DNA of 10,196 nucleotides, taken from NCBI GenBank assembly GCA_027023115.1, contig JALVWZ010000224.1, positions 1 to 10,196 of the forward strand. The letters are read 5' to 3'. Shown piece after piece: positions 1 to 6,437 of this stretch. Positions within the stretch are counted from its first letter, which is position 1, and each line of letters opens with the position of its first letter. Made by a program: the position numbers and the translations under genes. This DNA comes from Thermaceae bacterium. Its GTDB lineage: Bacteria > Deinococcota > Deinococci > Deinococcales > Marinithermaceae. The notes beneath the pieces were generated by a model, which saw only the letters and a list, made by a program, of their open reading frames with translations, was not told the origin of the DNA and did no database searches.

Positions 1-248
1 TTTTCATCGTCCAGGGAAAGGCCTGGTTCCTGCCGCTGGCGGCGCTGATCCCCACCGTGGAGATCCTCTCGGTGATCGTCCAGGTGGCTTGGTTCCGGCG
101 CACCGGCAAACGCATCTTTCGCATGTCACCCATTCATCACCACTTCGAGCTGATCGGCTGGGGAGAGGCCAAGGTTGTCTTTCGCTTCGTAGCGCTGACG
201 GCGGTCTGCACCGCGCTGGCGGTTCAGCTTTGGGGAGGTGGCGCTTGA
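1..248 (+). CDS. mraY: Phospho-MurNAc-pentapeptide transferase, C-terminal end (partial)
   Basis: Only the last 81 codons are present, read from position 3 to a TGA at 246-248; the start lies outside the window. MraY is a polytopic inner-membrane enzyme that transfers phospho-MurNAc-pentapeptide from UDP to undecaprenyl phosphate, giving lipid I. The fragment carries the family's C-terminal signature: a membrane segment ending in SVIVQVAWF, then [20 protein letters not shown] with the conserved HHH cluster, then E-KVV-RF and a last hydrophobic helix ([14 protein letters not shown]). Its stop overlaps the TTG start of murD by 4 nt (TTGA), so the two are probably translationally coupled. The family is certain from the HHH motif and from the dcw context. 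Confidence 0.96.
   Translation, partial: FIVQGKAWFLPLAALIPTVEILSVIVQVAWFRRTGKRIFRMSPIHHHFELIGWGEAKVVFRFVALTAVCTALAVQLWGGGA
232..240 (+). promoter_or_regulatory. Ribosome binding site of murD, fixes the TTG start
   Basis: GGGGAGGTG lies inside the last codons of mraY, 4 nt before the TTG at 245. No ATG sits near the murD N terminus; the nearest upstream in-frame ATG (89) would add about 52 residues read out of frame through mraY. This Shine-Dalgarno sequence therefore decides for TTG 245. Confidence 0.75.
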
Positions 249-1501
249 CGTTGGTCTTCGGGCTCGGTCGCAGCGGCACGGCGGTGCTGCGCTTTCTGGC
301 GCGGCGCGGCCGTAAGGCCTGCTTTTACGACGACGACCCCCGGCCCGAAGACGTGCAGGCGGCCCGCGAGCTGGGTTTCGAGCCCTGCGACCCGCTGGCG
401 GCTGCGCCCTCGCTGGTCGTGGCCGCGCCGGGAGTTCCGTTGAACCATCCCTTGCTGATCAAGCTCGAACGGCGAGGGGCCGAGGTCATAGGCGAGGTGG
501 AGCTGGCCTGGCGCGAAGGCGCACCGCCGCTGGTGGGCATCACCGGCACTGCCGGCAAGACGACCACCACCACCTATACCGCGCAGCTCTTGAACGCCCA
601 CGGCATCCGCGCCGCGGCCGCCGGCAACATCGACCCGCCTCTGGTGGCGGTCACGGACGAACCGGGCCTGCAGGCGGCGGCGGTCGAGCTCTCGAGCTTC
701 CAGCTGGAACGCACCCGTCGCTTTCGCCCGCGGGTGGCGGTGCTGCTCAACCTCGGCACCGACCATCTGGACCGCCACGGCAGCCTGGAAAACTACCACG
801 CCGCCAAACTGCGCCTGTTGGCCAACCTTACCCCTGCCGACGCCCTCGTCTACAACGCCGCCGACCCCTTGGTGGTGGCGGCGGCCGCGACCTCGCCGGC
901 GCAAAGGCTGCCCTTTACCCCGGCCGGCGACCCCCGCAGCAGCAACGCCCGCGCCAGCGCTCTGGCGGCGGCGGCGCTGGCCGCACGGCTGGGGGTGCGC
1001 CTCGAGGCGACGGCGCTCGAGGCCGAAGCGCTGCGCCTGCCACCGGTGCCGGGCCGCTTCCAGACCATCGGTTACATTGGCGATGTCGCGGTGATAGACG
1101 ACTCGATAGCCACCCGCAGCGACGCGGTAGCGGCGGCGCTAGCGGCGGCACCCGCGCCGCTGGTCTGGATCGCCGGCGGTGTGGACAAAGGAGCGGCCAC
1201 GGAACCGCTTTTGCCGCTGGTGCGTGAACGGGTGGCCCTGCTGCTGGCCGTCGGCCGCGACGGCCCCAAGTTCGCCCGCGCCTTCGCAGGCAGCACCAAA
1301 GTTGAGGTCATTGGCGAAGAAGACGGCGCGGCGGCGCTGGCCGCGGCGATTGAGCGGGCACTGGCGGAGCCGAACGTTAGCAGCATCGTGCTGGCCCCGT
1401 TGGCCACTTCTTTCGACCAGTTCGCCAATTACAAGGAACGCAGTCGCGTCTTTAGGCGCGTCGCCGCCGCGGTGGGGGGTGAAGCGTGGACGCCATCCTG
1501 A
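245..1501 (+). CDS. murD: UDP-N-acetylmuramoylalanine--D-glutamate ligase MurD
   Basis: MurD is a cytoplasmic ATP-dependent ligase that adds D-Glu to UDP-MurNAc-L-Ala. From the TTG at 245 it has 418 residues, slightly shorter than the E. coli enzyme (about 438). Domain 1 begins at once with a Rossmann-type strand (VFGLGRSG, residues 4-11). Domain 2 holds the P-loop GTAGKTTTT (101-109), [17 protein letters not shown] and the AAK motif whose Lys188 matches the carbamylated lysine of the family. Domain 3 has [10 protein letters not shown] (about 285-294), GGVDKGA with Lys315, and [10 protein letters not shown] with Ser389. Two departures stand out: the motif usually written DSKAT reads DSIAT (Ile288), and the P-loop has Ala103 where Asn is usual. 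Gene order and the other motifs favour MurD over MurC, MurE or MurF. The start overlaps the mraY stop by 4 nt. Confidence 0.94.
   Translation: MTLVFGLGRSGTAVLRFLARRGRKACFYDDDPRPEDVQAARELGFEPCDPLAAAPSLVVAAPGVPLNHPLLIKLERRGAEVIGEVELAWREGAPPLVGITGTAGKTTTTTYTAQLLNAHGIRAAAAGNIDPPLVAVTDEPGLQAAAVELSSFQLERTRRFRPRVAVLLNLGTDHLDRHGSLENYHAAKLRLLANLTPADALVYNAADPLVVAAAATSPAQRLPFTPAGDPRSSNARASALAAAALAARLGVRLEATALEAEALRLPPVPGRFQTIGYIGDVAVIDDSIATRSDAVAAALAAAPAPLVWIAGGVDKGAATEPLLPLVRERVALLLAVGRDGPKFARAFAGSTKVEVIGEEDGAAALAAAIERALAEPNVSSIVLAPLATSFDQFANYKERSRVFRRVAAAVGGEAWTPS
1475..1482 (+). promoter_or_regulatory. Ribosome binding site of ftsW, favours GTG 1486
   Basis: GGGGGTGA ends 3 nt before the GTG at 1486. 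The alternative ATG at 1501, which overlaps the murD stop as TGATG, has no purine-rich stretch in the 15 nt before it. The binding site therefore favours GTG 1486, although the ATG cannot be excluded. Confidence 0.6.
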
Positions 1502-2634
1502 TGCTGGCGCAACTTCTGCTGATGGGCTTCTCGGCGCTCGGCATCGTCGCCGCCGCGCCAGAAGGGATAGTCCGCCACCTGCTCACTCTGGCCGTAGCCC
1601 TGGGAGGCACCCTGCTGGCGGCCCGCGTTCCTCCCCGTTGGCTGGTTAGTCAGGCCCGCTGGCTCTTTGCCCTGGGTCTGGTGGTGCTGCTTTTGGTGCT
1701 CTTCGTCGGCGTCGGACCCGAAAGTCAACAGGGCGCGGAGCGCTGGATCAAAATAGCCATCAGATCAAAAACGATATATATTCAGCCCTCGGAGTTCATG
1801 AAGATAATCCTGGTGCTCTACCTGGCCTCGTTTTTTAGCCGCCGGGGAACCGATTACCCGATCATCGGCCCCGTTCTGGCCATCGGCACCGCCGCCGGCT
1901 TCGTAGCCGCCGAAACGGACTTTGGCACCGCCATCTTCATGCTGGCGCTGGCTCTGTTCATCCTGATCATCATCGGCGTACCCTTCCGGCGCCTGCTGGC
2001 AATCGGGCTACTGGTGCTACTGCTGGTAGGAACCATTCACGGCATGTTCCAGCACGACCGCTTCAGGCACATCGGCATTCGTATCGACGCCTGGAAGATA
2101 CTCAACGCTAACGGTCCCCTGGCCAGGCCCCTGCACCTCCGCTCCGACCTCCTAGAAACCCTGCGCAAGAAAGACCCCGAGTATGCCAAAAAAGTCAAGG
2201 ACGCCCTCATTCAACCGCAGCGTGCACGCTTGATCCTCAAAGCCGCCGGCCCCGTCGGCCACGGCCCCGGCGCGCAACCGCCACGCCTCCTGCCACAGCG
2301 CGACAACGACATGATCTTTGCCAGCATCACCTACGCCAGCGGTTGGTTCGGCGCGGCCATGCTGCTGCTAGCCTACGCCCTGGTCTTCGCGCGCGGTCTG
2401 CAAATCGCAGTTCGCAGCTCCGGCGCGGTCAGCGTGGTGGCGCTGGGACTGACCGGTTACCTGACCGGGCAGGCGCTGATGAACATTGCCGTCGTCACCG
2501 CAGTGGTGCCGGTTACCGGCATTTCCCTGCCGATGGTCAGCCGCGGTGGCAGCGGCCTGCTGGCGGCGGGTCTGGCTTTTGGCATCCTCCAGGCCATCTC
2601 CCGCCAGGTCATGCCCCGGGAGGTAGCGACGTGA
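1486..2634 (+). CDS. ftsW: Septal SEDS peptidoglycan polymerase FtsW
   Basis: FtsW is the SEDS-family glycosyltransferase that polymerises lipid II at the septum with its partner class B PBP. The protein has 382 residues and about ten hydrophobic helices, roughly at 5-24, 31-48, 58-77, 104-119, 125-142, 145-165, 168-187, 276-305, 312-342 and 357-374. Family motifs are GAERWIKI...IQPSEFMK (83-106), DFGTA (145-149), and TGISLPMVSRGGSG (344-357). The catalytic-loop motif, usually PEAHTDFIF followed by EELG, reads PQRDNDMIF followed by YASG; Asp275 aligns with the essential Asp (Asp297 in E. coli FtsW). The loop between helices 7 and 8 has about 24 extra, highly charged residues (about 208-245). 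An AT-rich stretch encodes residues 88-100. Overlap with murD (16 nt) and murG (4 nt) points to coupling. RodA is a possible alternative, but the dcw position favours FtsW. Confidence 0.92.
   Translation: MDAILMLAQLLLMGFSALGIVAAAPEGIVRHLLTLAVALGGTLLAARVPPRWLVSQARWLFALGLVVLLLVLFVGVGPESQQGAERWIKIAIRSKTIYIQPSEFMKIILVLYLASFFSRRGTDYPIIGPVLAIGTAAGFVAAETDFGTAIFMLALALFILIIIGVPFRRLLAIGLLVLLLVGTIHGMFQHDRFRHIGIRIDAWKILNANGPLARPLHLRSDLLETLRKKDPEYAKKVKDALIQPQRARLILKAAGPVGHGPGAQPPRLLPQRDNDMIFASITYASGWFGAAMLLLAYALVFARGLQIAVRSSGAVSVVALGLTGYLTGQALMNIAVVTAVVPVTGISLPMVSRGGSGLLAAGLAFGILQAISRQVMPREVAT
2618..2624 (+). promoter_or_regulatory. Ribosome binding site of murG, fixes the GTG start
   Basis: GGGAGGT lies in the last codons of ftsW, 6 nt before GTG 2631. 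The GTG overlaps the ftsW stop (GTGA) and begins the strand KFVVSGGG that MurG proteins start with, so the site and the fold agree on this start. Confidence 0.8.
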
Positions 2635-3683
2635 AGTTCGTGGTTAGCGGCGGCGGCAGCGGCGGCCACATCTACCCGGCGCTGGCGGTGGCCCAGCGGC
2701 TGGTAAGCATGGGGCACGACGTTTTCTACGTGGGTGCGGCCGGCGGCATGGAAGAGCGGATCGTCCCCGAACACGACCTGCCCTTCTACGCTCTGCCGGC
2801 GGGCAAGTACAACCGCGGCGCCCTGCAGCCGCGCGAAGCCTACAAGACCATCGCGGGCCTGCTGGCGGCGCGAAAGTTGGTGGCCGGCCTGCACCCGGCG
2901 GCGGTGCTGACCACCGGCGGCTTTGCCGGCTTTCCCTTTCCGTACATGGCTGAACGTGCTGGGGTGCCGGTGGTGTTGCTCGAGCAGAACGCCGTTTTGG
3001 GTCTGGCCAACCGCTGGCTGGCCCCCCGGGCGCGCCGCATCGCCCTGGCCATGGCGGCCGAGATGCCGGCGCGGTACAAAGACAAGACCGTGGTTACGGG
3101 AATGCCGGTACGCGAAGAAAAATACGAACGCTCCGCGGCGCTCGGCGAACTGGGCTTCGACCCGACGCGACCGCTCTTGCTGGTGATGGGCGGCAGCCAG
3201 GGCTCGCTGGCGCTCAACCGGCTCTTGCCTAATATTCTGCGAAAGCTGCCGGGGAGGTGGCAGGTGCTGCATCAAACCGGCGCCGCCGGCTACGAAGAGG
3301 TAAGCTCTTTGGTCGCAGGCTGGGAAGGCTACCGCACGAGCCGCTTCGTCCCAGCTCCGCTGGCCTGGTCGGCGGCTACCGCGGCCGTCACCCGCGCTGG
3401 GGCCACCACCCTGGCCGAGGCCGCCTTCCACGGCGTGCCCCTCCTGGCCATTCCCCTGCCGGCGGCCGTAGACGGCGGTGCCCAGGAGCGCAACGCCCGT
3501 TTCTACGCCGCTCGCGGCGCGATCCTCACCGCGCCGCAAGACAACTCGGCGGCCGTCGCGGCAGCGGTAACCGCATTGACCGACTCGGAGCGGCGCGCGC
3601 AGATGCAAAGCGCCTTGGCCGCCCTCTCGCCGGTTGGGGCCGCGGATCGGCTGGCGCAGCTTTTGTTGGAGGTGGCCTCTTGA
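2631..3683 (+). CDS. murG: UDP-GlcNAc:lipid I GlcNAc transferase MurG
   Basis: MurG is a peripheral inner-membrane glycosyltransferase (GT28 family, GT-B fold) that adds GlcNAc to lipid I, giving lipid II. From GTG 2631 it has 350 residues, close to the 355 of E. coli. The N-terminal domain has the glycine-rich loop GGGSGGHIYPALA (7-19), TTGGFAGFPFPYMA (94-107) and LLEQNAVLGLANRWLA (116-131). The C-terminal UDP-GlcNAc domain has MGGSQGS (186-192), RAGATTLAEAAFHGVP (255-270, with Glu263 in the place of the family's nucleotide-sugar-contacting Glu) and GGAQERNA (282-289, with Gln285). No signal peptide or membrane helix is seen. Its start overlaps the ftsW stop and its stop overlaps the murC start, each by 4 nt. 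Confidence 0.97.
   Translation: MKFVVSGGGSGGHIYPALAVAQRLVSMGHDVFYVGAAGGMEERIVPEHDLPFYALPAGKYNRGALQPREAYKTIAGLLAARKLVAGLHPAAVLTTGGFAGFPFPYMAERAGVPVVLLEQNAVLGLANRWLAPRARRIALAMAAEMPARYKDKTVVTGMPVREEKYERSAALGELGFDPTRPLLLVMGGSQGSLALNRLLPNILRKLPGRWQVLHQTGAAGYEEVSSLVAGWEGYRTSRFVPAPLAWSAATAAVTRAGATTLAEAAFHGVPLLAIPLPAAVDGGAQERNARFYAARGAILTAPQDNSAAVAAAVTALTDSERRAQMQSALAALSPVGAADRLAQLLLEVAS
3668..3675 (+). promoter_or_regulatory. Ribosome binding site of murC, supports the TTG start
   Basis: GGAGGTGG at the end of murG sits 4 nt before TTG 3680. An ATG at 3698 is too far downstream for this site and would remove the first strand (KHVHF) before the GIGGVG loop, so TTG 3680 is preferred. Confidence 0.75.
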
Positions 3684-5020
3684 AACACGTTCACTTCATG
3701 GGTATTGGCGGGGTGGGCATAAGCGCCCTGGCCTACGTTTTGCACAAAGAGGGTTGGCGGGTTTCGGGCTGCGACGCCGGCGCTGGCGAGCGCCTGGAGA
3801 GGCTGCGCCGGGAGGGGATAGAAGTTTACGACGGCCACGACCCGGCTCACGTCGCCGGCGTGGACGTGCTGGTGGCTTCCAACGCCATCCCGCCCGAGCA
3901 TCCCGAGATACTAGAGGCGGCCCGCCGGGGCGTGGAACGGCGCGAGCGAATGCGCGTCCTCGCCGACGTGCTCGAGCGCGGTCGCTCCATCGGTGTTAGC
4001 GGCACCCACGGCAAGACCACCACCACCGCCATGATTGCCCACGTCTTCACCACGCTCGGCGCCGACCCGCTGATTCTGGTGGGAGCCGACCTAAGCTCTA
4101 TCGGCGGCAACGTTCGCTGGGGCGAGGGTCAGCACCGCATCGCCGAGGTCGACGAGTCGGACCCGCTGATAGCCGTGGTGAGCGTGGACCTGGCGGTGCT
4201 GACCAACCTCGAGGACGACCACGTAGCCGCCACCCCCGACGCCCGCAAGACCTATCACGCCAGCTACGCCGATCTTGAACGCGCGGTGCATAGTTACGCC
4301 CAAAACGCCGGCCGGGTGCTATACAACGCCGACTGGCAGTCTTTGCAAGAGCTGACCGCCGGTCTGGAGCGCGTTGGCTACGGCTTTAGCGCCGGGCGCT
4401 ACCGGGCCGCCGCGGCGGACGAAAACGGCTTTACCCTGACCATCGACGGTCGCCCCGCCGCCCGCGTGCACCTGGCGGTCGCCGGCCGCCACAACGTCGA
4501 AAACGCCACCGCCGCCCTGGCGGCGGCCCACCTAGAAGGGCTTGACATTGAAGAAGCCGCCGCCGCCCTGGCCGATTTTCAGGGCGCGGCGCGACGTTTC
4601 GAGAAGCTGGGCGAGCTGCGCGGCGCGCTGGTGATCGACGATTACGCCCATCACCCCACCGAGGTGGCCGCCACCCTGGCCGCCGCCCGCGCCAGCGGCC
4701 GCCGGGTGCGGGTGGTGTTCCAACCGCATCGCTACGGCCGCACCCAACAGATGTGGCAGCGCTTCGCCGAGGCGCTACTGGGCGCCGACGAGGTGCTGGT
4801 ACTCGAGGTCTACTCCGCCGGCGAAGCACCCTTGGAAGGCGTTAGCGGCAGCCTCATCGCCAGCCGCCTGCGGGAGCTGGGCCACGGCGCCGCCCGCTTC
4901 GCGGACTGGGACGAGGCGCGCGACTACCTGAAAAACAGCGCCGCCGCCGGCGACCTGATCCTGACCATGGGCGCCGGCGACGTAAACCGGCTGGGACGCG
5001 AACTGTTGGAGGACGTATGA
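3680..5020 (+). CDS. murC: UDP-N-acetylmuramate--L-alanine ligase MurC
   Basis: MurC is the cytoplasmic ATP-dependent ligase that adds L-Ala to UDP-MurNAc, the first amino acid of the stem peptide. It has 446 residues from TTG 3680. Domain 1 shows the UDP-binding loop HFMGIGGVGISALA (5-18). Domain 2 has the P-loop GTHGKTTTT (108-116); the His after GT is typical of MurC. EVDESD (146-151) and TNLEDDH (165-171) follow. Domain 3 has DDYAHHPTE (320-328), FQPHRYGRT (347-355), YSAGE (378-382) and GAGD (431-434). All expected motifs are intact and nothing looks truncated. It lies between murG and murB, with 4-nt overlaps on both sides (TTGA, ATGA). Mpl is a related alternative but is not expected in this cluster position. 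Confidence 0.97.
   Translation: MKHVHFMGIGGVGISALAYVLHKEGWRVSGCDAGAGERLERLRREGIEVYDGHDPAHVAGVDVLVASNAIPPEHPEILEAARRGVERRERMRVLADVLERGRSIGVSGTHGKTTTTAMIAHVFTTLGADPLILVGADLSSIGGNVRWGEGQHRIAEVDESDPLIAVVSVDLAVLTNLEDDHVAATPDARKTYHASYADLERAVHSYAQNAGRVLYNADWQSLQELTAGLERVGYGFSAGRYRAAAADENGFTLTIDGRPAARVHLAVAGRHNVENATAALAAAHLEGLDIEEAAAALADFQGAARRFEKLGELRGALVIDDYAHHPTEVAATLAAARASGRRVRVVFQPHRYGRTQQMWQRFAEALLGADEVLVLEVYSAGEAPLEGVSGSLIASRLRELGHGAARFADWDEARDYLKNSAAAGDLILTMGAGDVNRLGRELLEDV
5008..5013 (+). promoter_or_regulatory. Ribosome binding site of murB
   Basis: GGAGGA in the last codons of murC lies 3 nt before ATG 5017, which overlaps the murC TGA as ATGA. It supports this start; the MurB protein shows no obvious in-frame alternative upstream. 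Confidence 0.7.
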
Positions 5021-5853
5021 AGATTGCCGTCAGGCCGCTGGCCGAGCTCACCACCCTGGGCGTGGGTGGGCCGGCGGAGGTCTGGGAGGTGGAAACCCCC
5101 GCCGACCTGCTCGAGGCCACCAGCGCCCCCTACCGCATTCTGGGCAACGGCTCGAACCTGCTGGTGGCCGACTCGGGCGTGCCCGAACGGGTCATCAAGC
5201 TGGGCGGCGTCTTCAGCCGCGCCGAGTTGGGCGAGCCGCGCGAGGGAGACGCGCACGTTACCCCCTGGCTGGGAGCCGGCGCCCTGCTGCCGGCACTGGT
5301 GCAGCAGGCCCGCCAGAAGGGCCTGTCGGGCCTGGAGCCTCTGGCCGGCATACCCGCCAGCCTGGGCGGGGCGGTGCGCATGAACGCCGGTACCCGTTTT
5401 GGCGAGATGGCCGATGCGCTCGAGGCAGTCGAGGTCTTCCACGACGGCGCGTTCCACGTCTATCACCCGTCCGAACTAGGCTTCGGCTACCGCCGCAGCA
5501 ACCTGCCTGCGGGCGGCATCGTCACCCGCCTGCGCCTGCGCCTGTACAAGCGCGATCCGGCCGAGATAGAAGAACTCCTGCGCCAAGTTGAGGCGGCCCG
5601 CCAGGGCCAACCCAAGCGCAAGAGCGCCGGTTGCGCCTTCAAGAACCCGCCCGACGACTCGGCCGGACGCCTCATCGACCAGGCCGGCTTCAAGGGACTG
5701 CAGCGCGGCGGCGCAATGATCAGCCTGGAGCACGGCAACTTCGTGATAAATACCGGCGGCGCCCGCGCCGCCGACGTCTGGGAACTGGTAAAAACCGTCA
5801 GGCAAACGCTGCCGCTTGAGCTAGAGTTGGAGATATGGGGGGAACTGCCCTGA
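5017..5853 (+). CDS. murB: UDP-N-acetylenolpyruvoylglucosamine reductase MurB
   Basis: MurB is a cytoplasmic FAD enzyme that uses NADPH to reduce UDP-GlcNAc-enolpyruvate to UDP-MurNAc, the substrate of MurC. The product has 278 residues. The FAD-binding part shows TLGVGGPAE (13-21), LGNGSNLLV (42-50) and LAGIPASLGGAVRMNAG (109-125). The substrate part has GFGYRRSNL (155-163) with Tyr158 and Arg159, then SAGCAFKNP (203-211), and a C-terminal Glu near 270 that matches the active-site Glu. The residue that is the proton-donor Ser in E. coli (GSFFKNP) is Cys206 here. It resembles the shorter type II MurB proteins rather than the E. coli form. No ddl gene follows, unlike the E. coli arrangement. 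The stop lies 19 nt inside the annotated ftsQ start, or 4 nt if ftsQ starts at CTG 5850. Confidence 0.96.
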   Translation: MKIAVRPLAELTTLGVGGPAEVWEVETPADLLEATSAPYRILGNGSNLLVADSGVPERVIKLGGVFSRAELGEPREGDAHVTPWLGAGALLPALVQQARQKGLSGLEPLAGIPASLGGAVRMNAGTRFGEMADALEAVEVFHDGAFHVYHPSELGFGYRRSNLPAGGIVTRLRLRLYKRDPAEIEELLRQVEAARQGQPKRKSAGCAFKNPPDDSAGRLIDQAGFKGLQRGGAMISLEHGNFVINTGGARAADVWELVKTVRQTLPLELELEIWGELP

Positions 5854-6437
5854 GCCGCTTAATTTTGCTGGGCTTGCTGGCCGCTACCCTTTACGTGGCC
5901 AGCCTGGTCCTGCTGCCGGTGCAAAGGGTGGCGGTGGTCGGCAACCACCACCTTAGCCGCGCCGAGGTGGTAAAGAGCGTCGGCGTCTACCCGGGCGACC
6001 CTTGGCTATGGGCCGGCTCCGGCCGGCTGACGCGGCTGCGCGCCAACCCCTGGGTAGCCAGGGCGCGGCTGCTGCGGCCCCGCATCGGCGAAGTGGTGGT
6101 GGAAATCAGCGAAAGGCGACCGGTAGCTACCTTGATAACCCCTAAAGGCCGCTTCGGCGTAGCCGCCGACTGGACCGTACTCCCCGGTGCGACCCCGGTA
6201 GGACCCGAAATTAGCGGCTTTGGCGGCGACCGCCTGCGCGAGGCCCTGCGAATAGCCGCTCTCCTTCCTGCCGCCAGCAAAATCAGCTACGACCCCACCG
6301 GTTTTACCGTAGACTGGAAAGGTAAGCGCCTTTGGGTCCACGACCTGGAAAGATTACGGGTCTGGCTGGCTAGCGCGGATAAGATACGTGGTAACGAGAT
6401 TGCCATCTACACCTGGGGGGTGAGCATCCGCCAATGA
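5835..6437 (+). CDS. ftsQ: Cell division protein FtsQ (POTRA-domain, DivIB-like)
   Basis: FtsQ is a bitopic membrane protein that links early and late divisome parts, binding FtsB/FtsL and acting upstream of FtsW. This one has 200 residues, clearly shorter than E. coli FtsQ (276). After a few residues comes a single membrane helix (about 8-27). A POTRA domain follows (about 29-98): V-RVAVVGNHHLS, then VYPGD, a leucine/arginine-rich turn, NPWVARARLLRP and a closing SERRPVA, the usual FtsQ pattern. The remaining ~100 residues should form the small beta domain but show no clear motif. The start is uncertain: ATG 5835 has GGAGAT almost touching it, while CTG 5850 has GGGGGGA at better spacing and would give the 4-nt overlap seen elsewhere. 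The choice changes only five residues. The stop overlaps ftsA (ATGA). Confidence 0.88.
   Translation: MGGTALSRLILLGLLAATLYVASLVLLPVQRVAVVGNHHLSRAEVVKSVGVYPGDPWLWAGSGRLTRLRANPWVARARLLRPRIGEVVVEISERRPVATLITPKGRFGVAADWTVLPGATPVGPEISGFGGDRLREALRIAALLPAASKISYDPTGFTVDWKGKRLWVHDLERLRVWLASADKIRGNEIAIYTWGVSIRQ
5837..5843 (+). promoter_or_regulatory. Possible ribosome binding site for an alternative ftsQ start
   Basis: GGGGGGA lies just after ATG 5835 and 6 nt before CTG 5850, which overlaps the murB stop as CTGA. It is well placed for the CTG and useless for the ATG. A weaker GGAG at 5829-5832 sits only 2 nt from the ATG. Confidence 0.35.
6415..6423 (+). promoter_or_regulatory. Ribosome binding site of ftsA (long spacing)
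   Basis: GGGGGGTGA near the end of ftsQ lies 10 nt before ATG 6434, a longer spacer than at the other genes here. The ATG overlaps the ftsQ stop (ATGA), so re-initiation after ftsQ may contribute to ftsA translation. Confidence 0.55.

Noticed and set aside
89..244. ATG start for murD at 89
   Set aside because: It would add about 52 residues read out of frame through the conserved mraY end; the TTG at 245 has a good ribosome binding site and begins the Rossmann strand.
1754..1782. TATATT in the AT-rich patch of ftsW as a promoter -10 box
   Set aside because: The hexamer 17 bp upstream (TAGCCA) does not resemble a -35 box; reported only as a composition anomaly.
2457..3608. Minus-strand open frame opposite murG (about 383 codons)
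   Set aside because: Rich in Arg, Gln and Gly as expected for antisense of GC-rich coding DNA, with no motif; murG explains the region.
4542..4570. TTGACA inside murC as a possible internal promoter -35 box
   Set aside because: No TATAAT-like hexamer lies 16-18 bp downstream (the place reads GCCCTG), and the bases encode ordinary MurC residues.
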